A DNA stretch of 64,000 nucleotides from Apostichopus japonicus (taxonomy: Eukaryota; Echinodermata; Holothuroidea; Aspidochirotida; Stichopodidae), in NCBI RefSeq assembly GCF_037975245.1, contig NC_092581.1, forward strand, positions 4,258,001-4,322,000. The letters run 5' to 3'. Positions 63,001-64,000 of this stretch are shown here, in pieces. A program made the position numbers and the translations under genes. Positions within the stretch are counted from its first letter, which is position 1. Each line of letters starts with the position of its first letter. Below the pieces are notes generated by a model that saw only the letters and a list, made by a program, of their open reading frames with translations, was not told where the DNA came from and did no database searches.

Positions 63001-64000
63001 ACTTTTGCAAAATTTTGTAAATTAATGGTAAGGACTCTTCTCCCTTCCACCACCCTTTTTTTTTAATGCTTGTATTGTTCCTATTTTAATTTTAGAACAG
63101 AAGAAGAAATCCAAGCTGCAAATGGTGCAGGAGTTCCGAGCTATAAAGGCGTCCCACCAACTTCAAAAAGCCAATCCGTCTTCCCCTAGCTCTATGCATT
63201 CCAGTGATCATCACTCTTTACAAATCGCGATGACAGAGGACGTTGACAGTGGTGTTGTCGACGGTAGCAAGCCAAAATTAGTGGCTGGAAATATTGCGAT
63301 AGAATCTACAAGTGCGAGCGCAGTAGGTTCAATGCCTGACGGAGTTTCTCAAAGTGGACAACCTAACAAAAGTCGGAAAGGAAGTCAGGGGGTGGAAGAG
63401 AGACAGGTATCAATCTCTCAACAGGAAGGCACGGAAGGTACAAAGACAGGCAATAAATCTGTGGCTAGAATCAAGATCAGTTCCGGAAATGTTGATGCAG
63501 CAGCTAATATTGTTTCCATGGGAAGCTCATTTAAGTCCAAAGGTATTCCGAAACACACTCCAAAGAAAAGAGGCAGACCACCATCAAACTTGACAAAGAT
63601 GAAAGCAAATCCTAAGGATGATGATTTACAGGAAAATGTACAAAGTGGAGTTGATAGCACCCATGGAAATGACTTCAAAGCTGTGGTCTTTGGTGGAGGT
63701 TTAAAAATTGAACAGCCTAAAGGAGGTATTAAAGTTACAAAGAAAAAAGGTAGACCTCCATCAATAGGAAAACAATCAGGTGTTAATAAGATAAATCCTG
63801 ATGTTGAGTCCATGTCATCAAGTCCTGCAGATAAGTTGAGTAGTCAGAAAAATGATGCAGTGATCCACCGCCTCATCAGTGCCAAAAATTCTCTCAAAGT
63901 TAAAGGAAAGAAACGTTTGATGACCAAGAGGAAACAGTTAGATTTTGAATCGAACAGTCAGCATTCAAGTACGGAGAATATGTCACAAAGTAACACGGCC
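32877..64000 (+). CDS. REV3L: DNA polymerase zeta catalytic subunit, 5' part (exons 1-14)
   Basis: Exons: 32877-33015, 33849-34035, 34627-34701, 36883-36964, 50578-50762, 53164-53261, 55027-55131, 55884-55968, 56746-56870, 57502-57600, 58503-58619, 60934-61018, 61448-61554, 63096 to the window end. Every junction has GT-AG and the frame is kept, giving 798 codons. The N terminus follows vertebrate REV3L closely: MFSSRIVSVNHYL, GQKTCLHIHGVFPYFYVP, FFIDYNLYGMNLINLAAVKF, STCELEVDGVAADILNRLD and PGLVAIWEDERQRR. REV3L is the B-family polymerase that, with REV7, extends past DNA lesions in the nucleus. The exonuclease-like and polymerase domains lie beyond the window. Confidence 0.95.
33849..34035 (+). 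CDS. REV3L: REV3L exon 2
   Basis: After CTCTTCAG it reads QKTCLHIHGVFPYFYVPCDE, SIDTALQVGSG and TQHVFKITAVSGR, the N-terminal beta-rich region of B-family polymerases. Donor AG|GTAAAT. Confidence 0.93.
34627..34701 (+). CDS. REV3L: REV3L exon 3
   Basis: Reads QLYGYRSSERQFLKIYFYNP then FVLRR, matching YGYHEKERHFMKIYLYNP of human REV3L. It is flanked by TTTCAG and GTGAGG. Confidence 0.92.
36883..36964 (+). CDS. REV3L: REV3L exon 4
   Basis: Reads AAELLQTGAVMNKVFQPFEC then HVPFNLQ, phase 0 at its end. The donor GTAAAT opens a 13.6-kb intron that carries most of the mobile elements of this gene. Confidence 0.92.
36965..37619. other. Intron 4, first part, nothing recognised
   Basis: AT-rich intron sequence with no clear repeat or domain. 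Confidence 0.4.
37620..38335 (+). mobile_element. LINE (CR1/L2-like) 3' fragment, decayed
   Basis: Readable pieces are NLGVQLDYNL, HITPVLRHLHRLPVHYRSSF and KIHLHTYKVLNGLAATIYL, then a tail. LHxLPVxYR is the conserved end of CR1/L2 reverse transcriptases. Stops and frameshifts abound. Confidence 0.7.
38455..38775. repeat. Tandem palindromic array, about 52-bp unit
   Basis: About five units, each pairing GTTAGTCCTTATGTGG with a complementary CCACATAAGGACTAAC. The last units are closest to perfect palindromes. The array can fold into a row of hairpins. Confidence 0.8.
39355..39635 (+). repeat. tRNA-derived SINE
   Basis: A-box-like GTGGTTGAGGC and B box GGTTCGAGTCCC, then a body ending GGATTGCTTGAATTGTGCAA. 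The body is shared with the SINE in IAP intron 3 (17870-18215). It lies in REV3L intron 4. Confidence 0.7.
39668..39742. repeat. Short minisatellite TTTCATCAG
   Basis: Nine- and ten-base units GTTTCATCA repeated seven to eight times, just after the SINE. Confidence 0.85.
40865..41185 (-). mobile_element. Non-LTR retrotransposon ORF C-terminal fragment
   Basis: The minus strand is open for 106 codons with LRFFGHVARLQED, NPVGRPVTTLLGNLKSQL and AINLAQERNTWRRLI. The order FGH-AR, GRP, then A-x-R-x-WR is the usual C terminus of many retrotransposon reverse transcriptases. The rest of the element is not recognisable. Confidence 0.7.
41885..42000. repeat. GATA/GACA microsatellite
   Basis: Mixed (GATA) and (GACA) units with TATATAGACAGACAG blocks. 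Confidence 0.9.
43504..44839. mobile_element. hAT-like element, 1.3 kb, carrying a nested element
   Basis: The ends CAGGGGCGTATCCAGG and CCTGGATACGCCCCTG are perfect 16-bp inverted repeats. AATAAAG stands on both sides (7 bp perfect; the eighth base differs). Runs of G and C lie near both ends. The second inserted element occupies 43640-44477. Removing that leaves about 0.5 kb. Confidence 0.88.
43640..44477. mobile_element. hAT-like element nested in 43504-44839
   Basis: 838 bp, ends CATGGGCGGCGATCC and GGATCGCCGCCCATG, perfect 15-bp inverted repeats. The flanks GTCATATG and GCCATATG match in seven of eight bases, an 8-bp target duplication. It is therefore younger than its host element. Confidence 0.88.
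44840..50577. other. Intron 4, last part, no gene recognised
   Basis: 5.7 kb of AT-rich intron. A short direct duplication of GCGGGAAATTTTGGAGCAG is at about 46640-46715. No nested gene could be supported. Confidence 0.45.
50578..50762 (+). CDS. REV3L: REV3L exon 5
   Basis: After GGTTTCAG it reads FFIDYNLYGMNLINLAAVKF, the best conserved N-terminal block, then a variable Ser/Asn stretch to HWDPSNIPG. Donor GG|GTAAGT. Confidence 0.95.
51960..52640. repeat. Tandem repeat, about 276-304-bp unit, three copies
   Basis: GTTCAAGTTGAT and ATTAGGGGGC recur at about 51968, 52272 and 52548, with TTGGATTGAA and TACTTGGTACATATA between. It lies in intron 5 of REV3L. Confidence 0.8.
53164..53261 (+). CDS. 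REV3L: REV3L exon 6
   Basis: Reads SHWLPDDVKRQSTCELEVDG then VAADILNRLDLK. The motif STCELEVDxVAADILNRLD is nearly identical in human REV3L. Phase 2 in, phase 1 out. Confidence 0.95.
55027..55131 (+). CDS. REV3L: REV3L exon 7
   Basis: Reads NVDTNPGLVAIWEDERQRRE then QLNQLSELMPPSSP, aligned to NPGLQAIWEDEKQRRRN of human REV3L. Acceptor TTTTATAG, donor G|GTAAGA. Confidence 0.93.
55260..55530. repeat. Purine-rich imperfect repeats (GGGGAAA)
   Basis: Purine tract with units such as GGGGGAATGAAAGGGGAAAA in intron 7. The minus strand is open only because of its composition. Confidence 0.85.
55884..55968 (+). CDS. REV3L: REV3L exon 8
   Basis: Reads RGEIPPQESEFDWLERLREV then VEDELKDL. It corresponds to the EKKFQKRLQEIL region of human REV3L. 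Acceptor TTTTCAG, donor CT|GTAAGT. Confidence 0.88.
56195..56700. repeat. Interspersed repeat directly upstream of exon 9
   Basis: Begins in AATAATAATAAATAAG and TTAATATAGCGCCAAAT with GGCGCTTTATAAA, then A-rich, then GGTAGGACGTTCCAAAGC and a GC-richer block. The composition shift, AAT tail and GCGCTTTATAA motif mark an inserted element on the minus strand. A similar motif pair is at about 41385-41430. It ends about 45 bp before the exon 9 acceptor. Confidence 0.55.
56746..56870 (+). CDS. REV3L: REV3L exon 9
   Basis: Reads KVHLPTPEERKKPSQDEEES then a Ser/Gln-rich part ending DHLSQQP. Strong pyrimidine tract before TTTTTTAG. Donor CCAG|GTAAAA. Low conservation, likely disordered. Confidence 0.83.
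57502..57600 (+). CDS. REV3L: REV3L exon 10
   Basis: Reads SQSLNEEVLDPVIDEELASS then FSQVSGGELSQA, in phase with neighbours. It is similar in character to the acidic Ser-rich segment of human REV3L after residue 300. Donor C|GTGAGT. Confidence 0.83.
58503..58619 (+). CDS. REV3L: REV3L exon 11
   Basis: Reads DKDLANLLMELGDDVVDPDS then LLSTQTPPATQGEENSDE, corresponding to the SPDEALVHLLAGLE region. Acceptor GAGCAG, donor G|GTAAGG. Confidence 0.85.
58710..59106. mobile_element. Hairpin-bearing repeat element, intact copy
   Basis: Sister of 28091-28862 without its insert. Its right part (58964-59080) is a near-perfect palindrome with arms of about 51 bp around a 13-bp loop, built on GTGCAAATATTTCATGAG and GTTGAATGGAAC. 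Element class unknown. It lies in intron 11. Confidence 0.8.
59107..60100. repeat. Satellite with alternating subunits, eight copies of about 125 bp
   Basis: Each unit contains GTTACAAGATTAAGCAGAC, AGCACTGGTGTATGGAGTA and GGAGACTGGTATATTATG. Units start at about 59107, 59230, 59360, 59481, 59607, 59727, 59859 and 59979. Type A has CTTTTCAATAAGTAGGATCG, type B has CTTAAAGAGGATCGATTTAA. The order is A B A B A B B, then an A/B hybrid. Open frames through it are by-products of the period. Confidence 0.9.
60934..61018 (+). CDS. REV3L: REV3L exon 12
   Basis: Reads DEIASAEKQETFEMSQVWEK then EEEDEDKSE, matching the MELSLVMSQRWDSN block of human REV3L. Acceptor CAACCAAAG is unusual in having no long pyrimidine tract right before it, though TTATTTTTC lies just upstream. 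Donor GA|GTAAGT. Confidence 0.87.
61291..61372 (+). repeat. tRNA-like sequence (degenerate SINE head)
   Basis: A-box-like AACTCAGTTGGTAGCG and B box GGTTTGAATCC at tRNA-like spacing, but the outer stem does not pair, so a working tRNA is unlikely. It lies about 75 bp before exon 13. Confidence 0.4.
61448..61554 (+). CDS. REV3L: REV3L exon 13
   Basis: Reads DENLIPEMDETSAFSQPGDL then STQLSQLDGQNDPRP. The part LSTQLSQLDG aligns with LASLSIPQLDG of human REV3L. The donor CCAG|GTATGA is the first unit of a minisatellite, so the exact end is ambiguous (see 61551-61670). This choice keeps the phase for exon 14, as do all the other in-frame units. Confidence 0.85.
61551..61670. repeat. Minisatellite of a 5' splice site, ten 12-bp units
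   Basis: Ten units of CCAGGTATGAGA and variants (CCGGGTGTGAGA and others) begin exactly at the exon 13 donor. Nine of ten units keep a GT at the donor position, and units 1, 8, 9 and 10 keep CAG|GTATGA. The period is a multiple of three, so any unit can be used without shifting the frame. If read through, it encodes P-G-[MV]-R repeats, then a stop near 61770. Confidence 0.93.
61671..63095. other. Intron 13, remainder
   Basis: About 1.4 kb AT-rich intron with no recognised element. Confidence 0.5.
63096..64000 (+). CDS. REV3L: REV3L exon 14, start of the large central exon
   Basis: After CTATTTTAATTTTAG the frame is open to the window edge (residues 497-798), as expected for the several-kb central exon of REV3L. 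It is Ser/Lys-rich and low in hydrophobic residues, so probably disordered. Two AT-hook-like motifs are visible: KKRGRPPS around residue 655 and KKKGRPPS around residue 714. It begins QKKKSKLQMVQEFRAIKA. The Lys-rich character matches the central region of vertebrate REV3L. Confidence 0.9.

Noticed and set aside
63354-63593. Second open frame inside REV3L exon 14, and a minus-strand frame at 63418-63813
   Set aside because: Overlaps of the real frame, which is open across the full exon and in phase with exon 13.

Overview
This window is nuclear DNA of an animal. It is AT-rich, its protein-coding genes are cut by GT-AG introns, and it is crowded with short interspersed repeats, LINE 3' ends, hAT-type miniature transposons and satellites. 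The gene content (an inhibitor-of-apoptosis gene with BIR, UBA, death-fold and RING domains, and the DNA polymerase zeta catalytic subunit REV3L) together with tRNA-derived SINEs suggests a marine invertebrate, most likely an invertebrate deuterostome such as an echinoderm. That taxonomic guess is an inference.

Left part (1-23.6 kb): two IAP (BIRC family) genes lie tail to tail. The right one (minus strand, coding 23598 down to 12137) can be modelled in seven exons whose phases all agree. They give exactly 951 codons including the stop: a novel N terminus, three BIR domains, a basic/proline linker, a UBA domain, two successive death-fold domains that read best as DEDs, and a C-terminal IAP RING. 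The left one (plus strand, 1 to 4481, 5' part outside the window) is an inverted partial copy. It keeps the linker, UBA and acidic tail, has lost both DED-like domains, has a hugely expanded poly-Glu tract, and ends in a strongly diverged RING exon. Homologous non-coding sequence, including a shared SINE, shows that this is a segmental inverted duplication.

Middle (23.6-32.9 kb): an intergenic region between the divergent IAP and REV3L genes. I recognise no gene there. It holds a degenerate inverted array and a repeat element interrupted by an hAT-like miniature transposon with perfect 8-bp target duplications.

Right part (32.9-64 kb): the 5' portion of REV3L on the plus strand. Fourteen exons can be placed with consistent phases, giving exactly 798 codons to the window edge. 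They cover the conserved N-terminal B-family polymerase region and the start of the long disordered central exon. The catalytic domain lies beyond the right edge. Intron 4 is 13.6 kb and carries most of the mobile elements, including an hAT-like element nested in another. One intron begins with a 12-bp minisatellite that repeats the 5' splice site itself, and the big exon encodes two AT-hook-like motifs.

The two gene systems are functionally separate: apoptosis and ubiquitin signalling versus translesion synthesis. The candidates for something new are the UBA-DED-DED-RING layout of the IAP and the fate of its inverted copy.
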